Shown here one piece after another: positions 7,088-14,431 of a stretch of 21,717 bases of DNA. A program made the position numbers and the translations under genes. The notes beneath the pieces are model-generated. The model had not been told where the DNA came from and searched no databases. It was given only the letters and a program-made list of their open reading frames with translations. Each line of letters starts with the position of its first letter. Position 1 is the first letter of the stretch. Source of the stretch: SpSt-398 sp033762195 (GTDB lineage Bacteria; Bacteroidota; Bacteroidia; Chitinophagales; Chitinophagaceae); assembly GCA_033762195.1 (NCBI GenBank), contig JANRLV010000105.1, forward strand, positions 1-21,717, written 5' to 3'.

Positions 7088-8617
7088 TCAGTGATTCATA
7101 AATCGCTGGGCGATACGCAGTGGTCGAAAAATATATCTTTTTTTGCTGTGATGTCCGCCTGTACGCAGCAGGATATCCCGCAGGGTTTCAATGACCTCAA
7201 TGGTATGGTCACCTTTATTGACCATCACACATTCTGCCAAGGCGGCGTGCGAGGCATCGGTGATCTCCGACCGGGTAGCCACACCCGATTTGTTGAGTGT
7301 CTCCAAAACCTGGGTTGCCCAGATCACAGGTATATGGGCAGACTCACAGATCCAAAGGATCTCTTCCTGGATTTCCCCCATTCTTTCAAAACCTATTTCT
7401 ACCGCCAGATCGCCCCGGGCGATCATGACCCCGCAGGATCCGGATTGCATTCCCTGCAGAAGCAAGGAGGGAAGGTTTTTTACGGCCTGGGGTGTTTCGA
7501 TCTTTATGATGATATCCGGTGGATCGGTTGAAAAATGTTGGAGTTTTAGTTGAAGCTCCTTCAAGTCACTGGCATAGCGAACAAAAGAATAGCCAACCAT
7601 GTCTGCGTGGTTACATATAAATGGCAGACAGGAGATATCAAAACTGGTCAATGGCGCGATGGCCAATTCAGAATCCGGGAAATTGATACCCTTGTCATTC
7701 TTTATTTGTTTTTTAGCCGATGAAACGCGAGTGATCCGGACCCCCAGTTTGTCCTTTTCCTTTTTCTCTACGATCCCTTTGATGATTCCGTCATCCAGGT
7801 AAACGCGGTGACCTTCTTCTACATGCAACAATACATCCTTTTCGTTCGGGCTAATCACTACCTGTTCTTCTAAACCGGAAGGCAGGGATTCAGCCAGCCA
7901 GATCAATTCACCTTCTTCAATTTTTACCTTGCCCTTATCCATCCCTCTTCCGATCAATTTAGTACGGATCTTTGGGCCTGCCAGATCCATATACACTTTG
8001 CAATCCAAACCGGTGTGCTGACTGGCCCGGCGGATCAGTTGGATCATTTGCGCCCACACAGCCTCATTATCATGTGCACAATTTATTCTCGCCACATTCA
8101 TCCCGTTTTGAAGTAAGGTTTTAATGATGGCGTAGTTCTCGGCAAAGGAACTGTCAAAGGTGACCATGATGTAGGGGATTCCATCCTCCATTTTATTCCC
8201 AAATAAACTACGTTGCTCCTTTTCCATTTTAGCAAGACTATACGCATAGGTACAAGCTTCGACTTCTTCCTCTGGAAATTCTTTACCCAATCGTTTCAGA
8301 ATGGACTGTATCTGGCTCAGGATATGACTTTCAGAACTCGCCAGGGAAGATAATCCCAGTACATGAAGTTCATCCTGCAGGTCACGGATGTCCTCATTGC
8401 GCAGCGTAAGGTAATGGATCAGGTTTGTAGCGGAGAGCCGGTAGTCCTCCGGGATCAATGTCAGGAATTCACGCCTTCTTTCGGTCTCATTTTTCATTTT
8501 GCCAATTAGCCGGTCCAGTTGCTGAAATACCGAAAGGGTCAACCTTGCATCCATGTTCCTGAATTTTGAGGGATAAATGTAGGCTGGTTCTCTGGCGAAG
8601 GGCCTGACCCGAATCAC
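7088..8617 (-). CDS. Atypical pyruvate kinase with N-terminal extension and no C-terminal regulatory domain
   Basis: The catalytic barrel of pyruvate kinase is recognisable: MVTFDSSFAEN (about 151-161), GMNVARINCAHD (172-183), DLAGPKIRT (211-219), a B domain (about 225-305), IIKIETPQAV with K372, MIARGDLAVEIG (398-409), and ATQVLETL-GVATRSEITDAS. Several positions differ from ordinary enzymes: INCAHD for LNFSHG, and CVMVNKG (463-469) where SGET is usual. About 140 residues of helical sequence precede the barrel and the chain stops soon after it, so the usual allosteric domain is absent. This matches a divergent bacterial clade whose reaction I take to be phosphoenolpyruvate to pyruvate, but activity is not assured. 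The start may really be the internal ATG at 8554 (MDARLTLSVFQQL), since a TACATTTA -7-like box lies between the two ATGs. Confidence 0.8.
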   Translation of the reverse strand: MIRVRPFAREPAYIYPSKFRNMDARLTLSVFQQLDRLIGKMKNETERRREFLTLIPEDYRLSATNLIHYLTLRNEDIRDLQDELHVLGLSSLASSESHILSQIQSILKRLGKEFPEEEVEACTYAYSLAKMEKEQRSLFGNKMEDGIPYIMVTFDSSFAENYAIIKTLLQNGMNVARINCAHDNEAVWAQMIQLIRRASQHTGLDCKVYMDLAGPKIRTKLIGRGMDKGKVKIEEGELIWLAESLPSGLEEQVVISPNEKDVLLHVEEGHRVYLDDGIIKGIVEKKEKDKLGVRITRVSSAKKQIKNDKGINFPDSELAIAPLTSFDISCLPFICNHADMVGYSFVRYASDLKELQLKLQHFSTDPPDIIIKIETPQAVKNLPSLLLQGMQSGSCGVMIARGDLAVEIGFERMGEIQEEILWICESAHIPVIWATQVLETLNKSGVATRSEITDASHAALAECVMVNKGDHTIEVIETLRDILLRTGGHHSKKRYIFRPLRIAQRFMNH

Positions 8618-8707
8618 GGATTTGCCTGATTTACCAACCTTTGCTTAACCTGACAGTGGTCATCGGCTTTATTCAAAAATGAGAGTAACTTCAAGGTTAT
8701 CAAATCA

Positions 8708-9502
8708 ATGAACTTGGAAAAGTCGCTTGCCCATATATCATTTCTGGAATTCTTAGAGGAAAAGGCAGGAGAACTTAAACAGTTTACAGGGCAATTGCGA
8801 AAAAAGGTGGATACAGATTCTGTACATCTGGTGCGTGTGTCCATTAAAAAGTGGAAAACGGCCATACGCTTACTTGATAATTTATATCATATTCCCTGGA
8901 AGCGGGATTTTGCTTCAACCGGCATGCTTTTCAGGATTTGTGGAGAACAACGAAACCTGGAACAGGGAATCGAATTATGTTATCACCTGGACCTTGCTGA
9001 AAAAGGAATAATTCCATTCTTTCGCCAGGAATTGATTAAAGCAAAACGGGAAACGAGAACGGCAATTAAGGATTATGATATTTCGGGGGTGTTCAATTAC
9101 CTTGAGCGGGTAAAGGCCTTTTTTTCTACTTATCACCCATTACCCCGGACGAAAACCCTTCTAAAGGAAGAAGACCGATTATTAAACAAGGCAAAAAAAC
9201 TGTTTCAACAAAAATCAAGACCGCTGCATAAGATCCGGAAGCGCCTGAAAGACTTGTTGTTTCTTCGGGAATTCACCCAACATGCTCAGCCGAAACAGCG
9301 CAAAATGAATAAGCATCTTGATCAACTGGGTAAGATCCAGGATCTCGTTGTATTGGAAGAACTTGTTAAACAGGGTAATTCAAAAGGAGCTATCCCTGAT
9401 AAAATTGGGCAGAAAATGAGGGGAAAGATAACATCTAAGCGCAAACGGCTTGTTAAACGTTCAGAGGATCAATTGGGTACATTTTTATTTCCCAATAAAT
9501 AA
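8708..9502 (+). CDS. CHAD-domain protein (polyphosphate-associated)
   Basis: This 264-residue all-helical protein has the conserved basic signatures of CHAD domains: VHLVRVSIKKWKTAIRLL (H40, R43, K47, K48) in the first half and LHKIRKRLKDLLF (H174, R177) in the second, followed by LDQLGKIQDLVVLEEL. The internal repeat of two four-helix units is typical. CHAD domains are known to bind inorganic polyphosphate through these basic faces; many occur with CYTH triphosphatases, but here the domain stands alone with no CYTH partner. It is divergent from the atypical pyruvate kinase across 90 bases, and a role in polyphosphate or phosphate metabolism is inferred only from the family. No signal peptide or membrane segment is seen. 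Confidence 0.85.
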   Translation: MNLEKSLAHISFLEFLEEKAGELKQFTGQLRKKVDTDSVHLVRVSIKKWKTAIRLLDNLYHIPWKRDFASTGMLFRICGEQRNLEQGIELCYHLDLAEKGIIPFFRQELIKAKRETRTAIKDYDISGVFNYLERVKAFFSTYHPLPRTKTLLKEEDRLLNKAKKLFQQKSRPLHKIRKRLKDLLFLREFTQHAQPKQRKMNKHLDQLGKIQDLVVLEELVKQGNSKGAIPDKIGQKMRGKITSKRKRLVKRSEDQLGTFLFPNK

Positions 9503-9645
9503 TCATACCTTTACCTCTCTTGATGTTTCGCACTCCCTCCTTGGAGCCTACATTCTCCATGTTGCTGTGAAGGCAAAACGTAAGGCGGGTAAAGTATCCC
9601 TCACGGAGATAGCCTTACCAAATTTTTCAAATTAAATAGTTAATA

Positions 9646-10893
9646 GTGTTATTCAACGAATTACAGCTCATTGAGCCTGTTCTCAAAGCGCTTAGCCAGG
9701 AAGGCTATACGCAACCGACCCCCATTCAGGAAAAAGCCATTCCTGTTGTTTTACAAAGAAAAGACCTGCTCGGCTGTGCCCAGACAGGTACCGGCAAAAC
9801 CGCCGCATTTACCATCCCTATCCTTCAATTGATGAGCCAAGAGGATCAACCTGTTAAAGGTATCCGTGCGCTTGTTTTGACCCCAACCCGCGAACTTGCG
9901 ATCCAGATAGGCGAAAGCATTGAGGCCTATGGCCGTTTTCTCCCCCTTAAACATACCGTTGTATTTGGTGGGGTTTCTCAACATGCCCAGGTTCAAGCCC
10001 TTCGCCGGGGTGTAGATATATTGGTCGCTACACCAGGTCGTTTACTTGACCTGATGCAGCAAAGGCATATTGCCCTGGATCATATCCAGTTCTTCGTATT
10101 GGATGAAGCCGATCGTATGTTAGATATGGGATTTGTACAGGATGTCAGAAGGGTGATCGCCCGGCTGCCCCAGCAACGTCAAACCCTTTTCTTCTCCGCC
10201 ACCATGCCTGGTGAGATCAGACAACTTGCGCAGATATTGCTTAAAGATCCAATTAAGGTTGAGGTTACTCCTCCATCTTCTACGGTGGACCTGATCCAAC
10301 AGGCAGTTTATCATTGTGATAAGCAAAACAAACTTCCGTTATTGATCGAGATATTAAAGGATCCGGCCATTGAATCGGTACTCATTTTTACCCAAATGAA
10401 ATATGCGGCCGACCGCCTGGCCAAAAGCCTGAGCCGTGCCGGGATTCCCACTGAGGCGATCCATGGCAATAAAGCCCAGAATGCCAGGCAGAAAGCCCTG
10501 TCCAATTTCAAATCACGCAAGACAAGAGTACTGGTCGCCACAGATATAGCGGCCCGGGGTATTGATATTGATGAACTTACACACGTCATCAACTATGAAT
10601 TACCCAATGTGCCCGAGACCTATGTACACCGTATCGGTCGTACAGGTCGTGCAGGTGCCAGTGGTATTGCTATCTCTTTTTGCGACTGGAGTGAAAAGAT
10701 ATTCCTCAGTGATATCCAAAAACTGATCAAAAAGACCATCCCCGTTGTAAAGGACCATCCTTACGACGTTCCCTCTATGTATAATCAGATACAGCAAGCC
10801 AAACCAACCACCGGCTCGGCGCCTTCCAGTTTTGGGAATGCCCGCAGGGCAGGCGGAAAGCGGTATGGACGGGCGTTTACGCAGAGGGCGTGA
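9646..10893 (+). CDS. rhlE: DEAD-box RNA helicase, RhlE type, GTG start
   Basis: This 415-residue ATP-dependent RNA helicase has all core motifs: Q motif GYTQPTPIQ (20-28), I AQTGTGKT (45-52), Ia PTRELAIQI, II DEAD (153-156), III SAT (184-186), V ARGID, and VI HRIGRTGR (328-335). The overall pattern, including VVFGGVS and IHGNKAQNAR, is that of RhlE, which takes part in RNA remodelling, ribosome assembly and often cold adaptation. The C-terminal tail is short and basic, ending AGGKRYGRAFTQRA. The start must be GTG at 9646 (followed by LFNEL, the usual RhlE opening), because in-frame stops lie just upstream and the next ATG would remove the Q motif. The 143 bases before it may be a leader; a TACCTTTA -7-like box lies at 9506-9513. 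Confidence 0.93.
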   Translation: MLFNELQLIEPVLKALSQEGYTQPTPIQEKAIPVVLQRKDLLGCAQTGTGKTAAFTIPILQLMSQEDQPVKGIRALVLTPTRELAIQIGESIEAYGRFLPLKHTVVFGGVSQHAQVQALRRGVDILVATPGRLLDLMQQRHIALDHIQFFVLDEADRMLDMGFVQDVRRVIARLPQQRQTLFFSATMPGEIRQLAQILLKDPIKVEVTPPSSTVDLIQQAVYHCDKQNKLPLLIEILKDPAIESVLIFTQMKYAADRLAKSLSRAGIPTEAIHGNKAQNARQKALSNFKSRKTRVLVATDIAARGIDIDELTHVINYELPNVPETYVHRIGRTGRAGASGIAISFCDWSEKIFLSDIQKLIKKTIPVVKDHPYDVPSMYNQIQQAKPTTGSAPSSFGNARRAGGKRYGRAFTQRA

Positions 10894-10920
10894 GCGTGAG
10901 ACGTAACTCACGCCTCACGC
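10888..10920. terminator. Hairpin of CGTGAG words over the rhlE stop codon
   Basis: The left arm 10888-10900 (GCGTGAGCGTGAG) pairs with 10907-10920 (CTCACGCCTCACGC) with one bulged base and a six-base loop. The rhlE TGA lies inside the left arm. No U-tract follows (the next bases are C-rich), so it is a 3'-end structure rather than a standard intrinsic terminator. Confidence 0.55.
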
Positions 10921-11058
10921 CCCCCGCGTTCCATTTCCCGGAAAATCCCTCCCAATTCAGGAACACTCTCCAAGTTTGGCACGTGTAAATAATTGATTTT
11001 TAGTTCGTTGGGATTTGGCACATTGTTCGGATACCCTGTTTCAAACAAATCCGAATTT

Positions 11059-12204
11059 ATGAAACAAATCTACACCCTACTGATCACCCTGATGGTTACA
11101 ATCGGCCTTCAGGCTCAAAGTTTCTCCTGGAACAATTTTAATGATGGTTCCACTTCTTACAATGTTACTTCCAACAACGTTAAAATGACCGTATCCATCG
11201 CTGGTTCGGGTCATGCTTCGGGCGAACCAAGCTACAATAGCTCGAATGGTGGTTACTTGTATGAAAGCGTTGATTGGTCCAACAAAACTACAACGATCAC
11301 TTATACCATTACTTTCACCGTTCCCCTGAAAGGCGTTTATTTTTATGTGTATGATGTTGATTATTCCAACGGTGGTTGGGATGATAAACTGACCATTAGT
11401 GCAAAGAATAACGTAAACACCACTGTTTACCCTGCTATTTCTGCCGGAAGTTCTGCTGAAGTAACAGGAACCAACCTGAACATCCTGGAAGGAAAAGGCA
11501 ATAACTCCTCTTTCTCCTCCAATCCTTCTTATGTTAGTTTTGGAACCAGTGTACCTGTAAAAACCCTTACCATTGTTTATGGTGCTGGTAACAACAGTCC
11601 GAGCAACCCCAATGGTCAGGTAATTGGTTTTAGCATGGTTGGATCGATTGAGGCCCTGCCTGTTCAATTGCTTGGTTTCAGCGCCGCTAAATCTGGTACA
11701 AATAACGCCCTGATCAAATGGGAAACTGACAAACAGATCCGCTTCGACCATTTTGAACTCGAGCGTTCTGCCACTGCAGTAGGTCCTTTTGAGAAAGTAG
11801 CTGACATTGCCTCAAACAACGCGGTAACTGGTAGTTATTCTTATACCGATATGAACGTAAAGAGCAAAATGGCCACTGCCTATTATCGCCTGAAAATGGT
11901 GGATATTGATGGCACTTATTCTTATAGCCGTGTTGCCATGATCCGCTTTACCGGTGGTGCTACCTTCGATGTTCGTCCTACTTTGCTCCATGCCGGTGAA
12001 AACCTGAATGTGACCGTTTCCAGCAACGAAAATGAAAACTACACGATCAAATTATTCAACCTGAGTGGCAAGATGGTCGCTCAACAAAATATTGCCCGCT
12101 CTGGCCAGGTTGCCCTGAATACTGCTGGTCTCCAGAAAGGTATGTATGTGGTAACTGTTGAAGGTGGCAGCGAGCCCCAAACATTCAAAGTAATGATTCA
12201 GTAA
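11059..12204 (+). CDS. Secreted protein with C-terminal T9SS type A sorting module
   Basis: From the ATG at 11059 the product is 381 residues. I prefer this start to an upstream in-frame ATG at 10993 because it gives a clean signal peptide (MKQIYTLLITLMVTIGLQAQ). The middle (about 20-200) is Ser/Asn/Gly-rich beta-type sequence with no family I recognise. From ALPVQLLGFSAAKSGTNNAL to YYRLKMVDIDGTYSYS is the fibronectin-like module commonly placed before sorting signals. The last 70 or so residues (NYTIKLFNLSGKMV, GLQKGMYVVTVEGG, FKVMIQ) are a type A sorting domain, which directs export through the type IX system and surface attachment or release. The gene is followed by a strong terminator, and no partner gene is adjacent. 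Confidence 0.88.
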   Translation: MKQIYTLLITLMVTIGLQAQSFSWNNFNDGSTSYNVTSNNVKMTVSIAGSGHASGEPSYNSSNGGYLYESVDWSNKTTTITYTITFTVPLKGVYFYVYDVDYSNGGWDDKLTISAKNNVNTTVYPAISAGSSAEVTGTNLNILEGKGNNSSFSSNPSYVSFGTSVPVKTLTIVYGAGNNSPSNPNGQVIGFSMVGSIEALPVQLLGFSAAKSGTNNALIKWETDKQIRFDHFELERSATAVGPFEKVADIASNNAVTGSYSYTDMNVKSKMATAYYRLKMVDIDGTYSYSRVAMIRFTGGATFDVRPTLLHAGENLNVTVSSNENENYTIKLFNLSGKMVAQQNIARSGQVALNTAGLQKGMYVVTVEGGSEPQTFKVMIQ

Positions 12205-12236
12205 GGGTTAGCCCCAAAGCTGTTCGGTTTTGTTTT

Positions 12237-12300
12237 CCCCGCGGTTTTAGCATAATAGGTTCTTTTTAACCTACCTTGCTTAAACCGCGGGGCTTTTTTT
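12237..12300 (+). terminator. Strong intrinsic terminator after the T9SS cargo gene
   Basis: The arms 12237-12252 (CCCCGCGGTTTTAGCA) and 12277-12292 (ending AAACCGCGGGG) pair over 16 positions with one mismatch. They enclose a second small hairpin (TAGGTT at 12256-12261 with AACCTA at 12268-12273). A C and seven T follow directly (12293-12300). Confidence 0.92.
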
Positions 12301-12330
12301 GGCATACTATTTTCTTAATCTGCACGTTAG

Positions 12331-13440
12331 ATGAAACGATCCAATAAATCCAATACAACTCCTATGGGTACAACCATTTCCCGTTCCCTTCCTTCCCTGA
12401 AGACATTTGGCCTTTATTCCCTTGTGCTCGCCGGGGCTACCGCTGGTTTCTTTCTCCTAAAACCGCTGTTGGAATCCAATAACAATGGGGCAGAAGCCCT
12501 GGGTATAATCCATGATAGCACGGAGAAAAAGAAGGATAGCCTGGAAGCCAGTAAGAGTGTTTATGACCAGACCGCCTTTATGGAACAACTCCGCCAGATG
12601 GCCAATGGAGACTCTTCCGGACGCTGGCCGGTAAAAACAGGTGTTACCTACCAACCGGGTGCCTTATTGCCCTTTCATCGCATTATAGCCTATTACGGTA
12701 ATCTCTATTCCAAACAAATGGGAATCCTGGGTGAACTGCCCAAACAAGAGGTACTCGACCACCTGCAGGCCAAGGTAGCCGAATGGCAGGCGGCAGACAG
12801 TACCACGGTCACCATTCCCGCCCTTCACTATATTGCCGTTACCGCACAGGGAAGCCCCGGAAAGGGTGGAAAATACCGGTTACGTATGCCCTTTCATCAG
12901 ATCGATTCAGTCCTGAAAATGGCCGAAAAGATCAATGCTATCGTATTTCTCGATATCCAGGTAGGGCTTAGTACACTGCAACAAGAGATCCCCGAATTGG
13001 ATAAATACCTGCGTTTACCCAATGTCCATCTGGGCATTGATCCTGAATTTTCGATGAAAGGTGGCCAGGCCCCGGGAAAAGTGATCGGGAAATTTGATGC
13101 CTCAGATATCAACTACGCAGCCGATTATCTTGAAAAACTGGTTAAAGAAAATAACCTGCCCCCCAAAGTGCTCGTCATTCACCGTTTTACACAAGGCATG
13201 GTCACTAACTACAAACAGATCAAAACACGTCCGGAAGTGCAAATGGTGATGCATATGGATGGTTGGGGACATCCCGCAAAGAAGATCACCACCTATAAAC
13301 AATTCATTTACCGCGAACCGGTTGAGTTCACCGGGTTCAAGTTATTTTATAAAAATGATCTGAAAGAAAAAGGACGGTTGCTCACACCATCCGAGTTAGT
13401 GGCCTTGAAGCCACGTCCTCTATATATTCAGTATCAATAG
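12331..13440 (+). CDS. Membrane-anchored protein of a conserved family of unknown function
   Basis: This 369-residue protein has one N-terminal hydrophobic segment (LYSLVLAGATAGFFLL, about 28-43) after a basic Ser/Thr-rich head, so it is probably anchored in the inner membrane facing the periplasm. The remainder alternates strands and helices in a way that suggests a TIM-barrel-like fold: PFHRIIAYYGNL, PALHYIAVTAQGSPG, INAIVFLDIQVG, NVHLGIDPEFSM, PPKVLVIHRFTQGM and VMHMDGWGHP. I recall similar ordered motifs (LDLQPG, LALDPEW, VLHQF, HADGQG) in actinobacterial lipoproteins of unknown function, which suggests a family spanning phyla. The conserved Asp, Glu and His at the strand ends look like a possible catalytic site, but no function is known to me. 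An alternative start is M12. A terminator follows it. Confidence 0.8.
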   Translation: MKRSNKSNTTPMGTTISRSLPSLKTFGLYSLVLAGATAGFFLLKPLLESNNNGAEALGIIHDSTEKKKDSLEASKSVYDQTAFMEQLRQMANGDSSGRWPVKTGVTYQPGALLPFHRIIAYYGNLYSKQMGILGELPKQEVLDHLQAKVAEWQAADSTTVTIPALHYIAVTAQGSPGKGGKYRLRMPFHQIDSVLKMAEKINAIVFLDIQVGLSTLQQEIPELDKYLRLPNVHLGIDPEFSMKGGQAPGKVIGKFDASDINYAADYLEKLVKENNLPPKVLVIHRFTQGMVTNYKQIKTRPEVQMVMHMDGWGHPAKKITTYKQFIYREPVEFTGFKLFYKNDLKEKGRLLTPSELVALKPRPLYIQYQ

Positions 13441-13463
13441 TATTTCTTACAGCATATACAAAG

Positions 13464-13497
13464 AAAAGGACGGCTGCAACGGCCGTCCTTTTTTTTT
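13464..13497. terminator. Bidirectional intrinsic terminator between convergent genes
   Basis: AAAAGGACGGC (13464-13474) pairs perfectly with GCCGTCCTTTT (13482-13492) around a seven-base loop. A T-run to 13497 follows on the plus strand. On the minus strand the stem is followed by TTTTCTTTG, so it can serve both flanking genes. Confidence 0.92.
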
Positions 13498-13520
13498 AAA
13501 CTGCGAGAGATAATCTAAAA

Positions 13521-13958
13521 TTACAGCCCTGCCTTTTTCTTCAACAGGTCTACTTCCGCTTTCAGGACATCGATCTGTGTCTGTTGTTCTTTGATGGAGG
13601 CCACCAGTAAGGGAATCAGGCTTTGCAAATCCGTACTCCTGACCACTGTTTGCTGATAGGAGTTCTTTCCTTTCATAAAGGAATACCGGGTCGTATTGAT
13701 CGCTCCGGGTAACACCTTTTCCACGTTCTCTGTCATAAAACCATAATGTTGGCCTTTGGGTAAGGACAAATGCGCATATCGTTTTGTATTGTACTCGAAA
13801 ACCTGTGGTTCCAGCGAGTTTAGTTTTTGTAAGGGCTGGGAGATGGATTGGATATTGGTCTTGATCTCCTGGTCAGATATCGATTGTGCGTTAACAACCG
13901 AAGGGGTACCTAAAAGAATAAATACGGCAAATAATAAAGCGTTTACATGCTTTTTCAT
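13521..13958 (-). CDS. Free-standing S74 intramolecular-chaperone (tail-fibre type) domain with signal peptide
   Basis: The product is 145 residues: a signal peptide (MKKHVNALLFAVFILLGTPS, cleavage near VNAQ, residue 25) and then almost only an S74 peptidase/chaperone domain. Landmarks are ISDQEIKTNIQ (the SD-x-x-x-K-x-N self-cleavage motif of phage endosialidase chaperones), LEPQVFEYN, HYGFMTENVEKVLP, TDLQSLIPLLVASIKEQQ and a C-terminal coiled coil (about 118-142). In phage tail spikes this domain trimerises the upstream beta-structure and then cuts itself off at the Ser. Here there is no upstream fibre, so the mature protein would begin at the cleavage motif. Similar stand-alone proteins are known in Bacteroidota and their role is unclear. 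No other phage gene is near. Confidence 0.83.
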   Translation of the reverse strand: MKKHVNALLFAVFILLGTPSVVNAQSISDQEIKTNIQSISQPLQKLNSLEPQVFEYNTKRYAHLSLPKGQHYGFMTENVEKVLPGAINTTRYSFMKGKNSYQQTVVRSTDLQSLIPLLVASIKEQQTQIDVLKAEVDLLKKKAGL

Positions 13959-14023
13959 GATGATAAATTTTTGGTCAATAAATCGTTGGATAACTAACTA
14001 TAGGTCAATTGGCAGAATGGGCA

Positions 14024-14338
14024 CTAGGCCAGATCGGGAGGGGGTGTCTGGGTTGGTAGATAAACCAGGGAGGACGACAAGGTCAGGAAATCACTCACCG
14101 GGGTGGCGAGGGCCAAAGGGGCTAACCCATCAAATAAGCCGGGGTGGTCATACATGGACTCTTCTTCCCATTCGGTTCCCGATTCCTGTACCGGCTGGTT
14201 TTCATCCCCCAGGTCAACGGTCTGGGTAATAACCTGCTCCTCCATCCATTTGACAGCGCCGGAATAGACCATTCCGCCAAAACAGAGCAGGCAGAGGACC
14301 ATGATGACCCAGGAACGATATGGTTTTTGCGCGGGCAT
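14024..14338 (-). CDS. Small single-pass membrane protein, unknown function
   Basis: This 104-residue protein opens MPAQKPYRSW and then has one transmembrane helix (about 10-28, VIMVLCLLCFGGMVYSG). An acidic stretch follows (DENQPVQESGTEWEEES, about 45-61) and a hydrophobic, Pro-rich tail. The same frame stays open upstream to 14791, but that part overlaps the FAD dehydrogenase gene and is not credible. The ATG at 14338 is preceded by an exact TAnnTTTG element, which supports this start. It shares a 93-base divergent promoter region with the dehydrogenase. I do not recognise a family; it could be a small membrane accessory or a lineage-specific orphan. Confidence 0.55.
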   Translation of the reverse strand: MPAQKPYRSWVIMVLCLLCFGGMVYSGAVKWMEEQVITQTVDLGDENQPVQESGTEWEEESMYDHPGLFDGLAPLALATPVSDFLTLSSSLVYLPTQTPPPDLA

Positions 14339-14355
14339 GAACAAATGTTGGTACA

Positions 14356-14363
14356 CAAATTTA
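14356..14363 (-). promoter_or_regulatory. Candidate -7 element for the 104-residue membrane protein
   Basis: The minus strand reads TAAATTTG, an exact TAnnTTTG match, ending 17 bases before the ATG at 14338. No well-spaced -33 TTG was found, so support is partial. Confidence 0.4.
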
Positions 14364-14379
14364 CAAATCAAAAAGCCAA

Positions 14380-14411
14380 TTGTTTTCACTCCTGCAAAAC
14401 AATTAATTTTG
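14380..14411 (+). promoter_or_regulatory. Candidate Bacteroidota promoter for the FAD/Fe-S dehydrogenase
   Basis: TTG at 14380-14382 and TAATTTTG at 14404-14411 (exact TAnnTTTG) are separated by 21 bases, the expected -33/-7 arrangement. The -7 box ends 20 bases before the ATG at 14432, and no other good match is nearby. Confidence 0.6.
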
Positions 14412-14431
14412 AAGGCAGTAGACTCACTTAT

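Noticed and set aside
9450..9635. 61-codon open frame between the CHAD and rhlE genes
   Set aside because: It begins inside the CHAD gene in another frame and shows no recognisable protein features; the region is better read as an rhlE leader.
11014..11031. Sigma-54 promoter
   Set aside because: The -24 half TTGGCAC is good, but the expected GC of the -12 half is missing (GG instead), so it does not meet the consensus.
10993..11058. Upstream start for the T9SS cargo protein
   Set aside because: The 22 extra residues (MIFSSLGFGTLFGYP and on) would bury the signal peptide; the ATG at 11059 gives a standard one.
13521..13958. Prophage remnant
   Set aside because: The S74 domain alone suggests phage, but a signal peptide and the absence of any capsid, tail, integrase or lysis genes argue for a host secreted protein.
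14144..14431. N-terminal extension of the FAD/Fe-S dehydrogenase
   Set aside because: The frame is open, but the 96 extra residues do not fit the family, contain antisense of the small membrane protein gene, and lie upstream of the best promoter.
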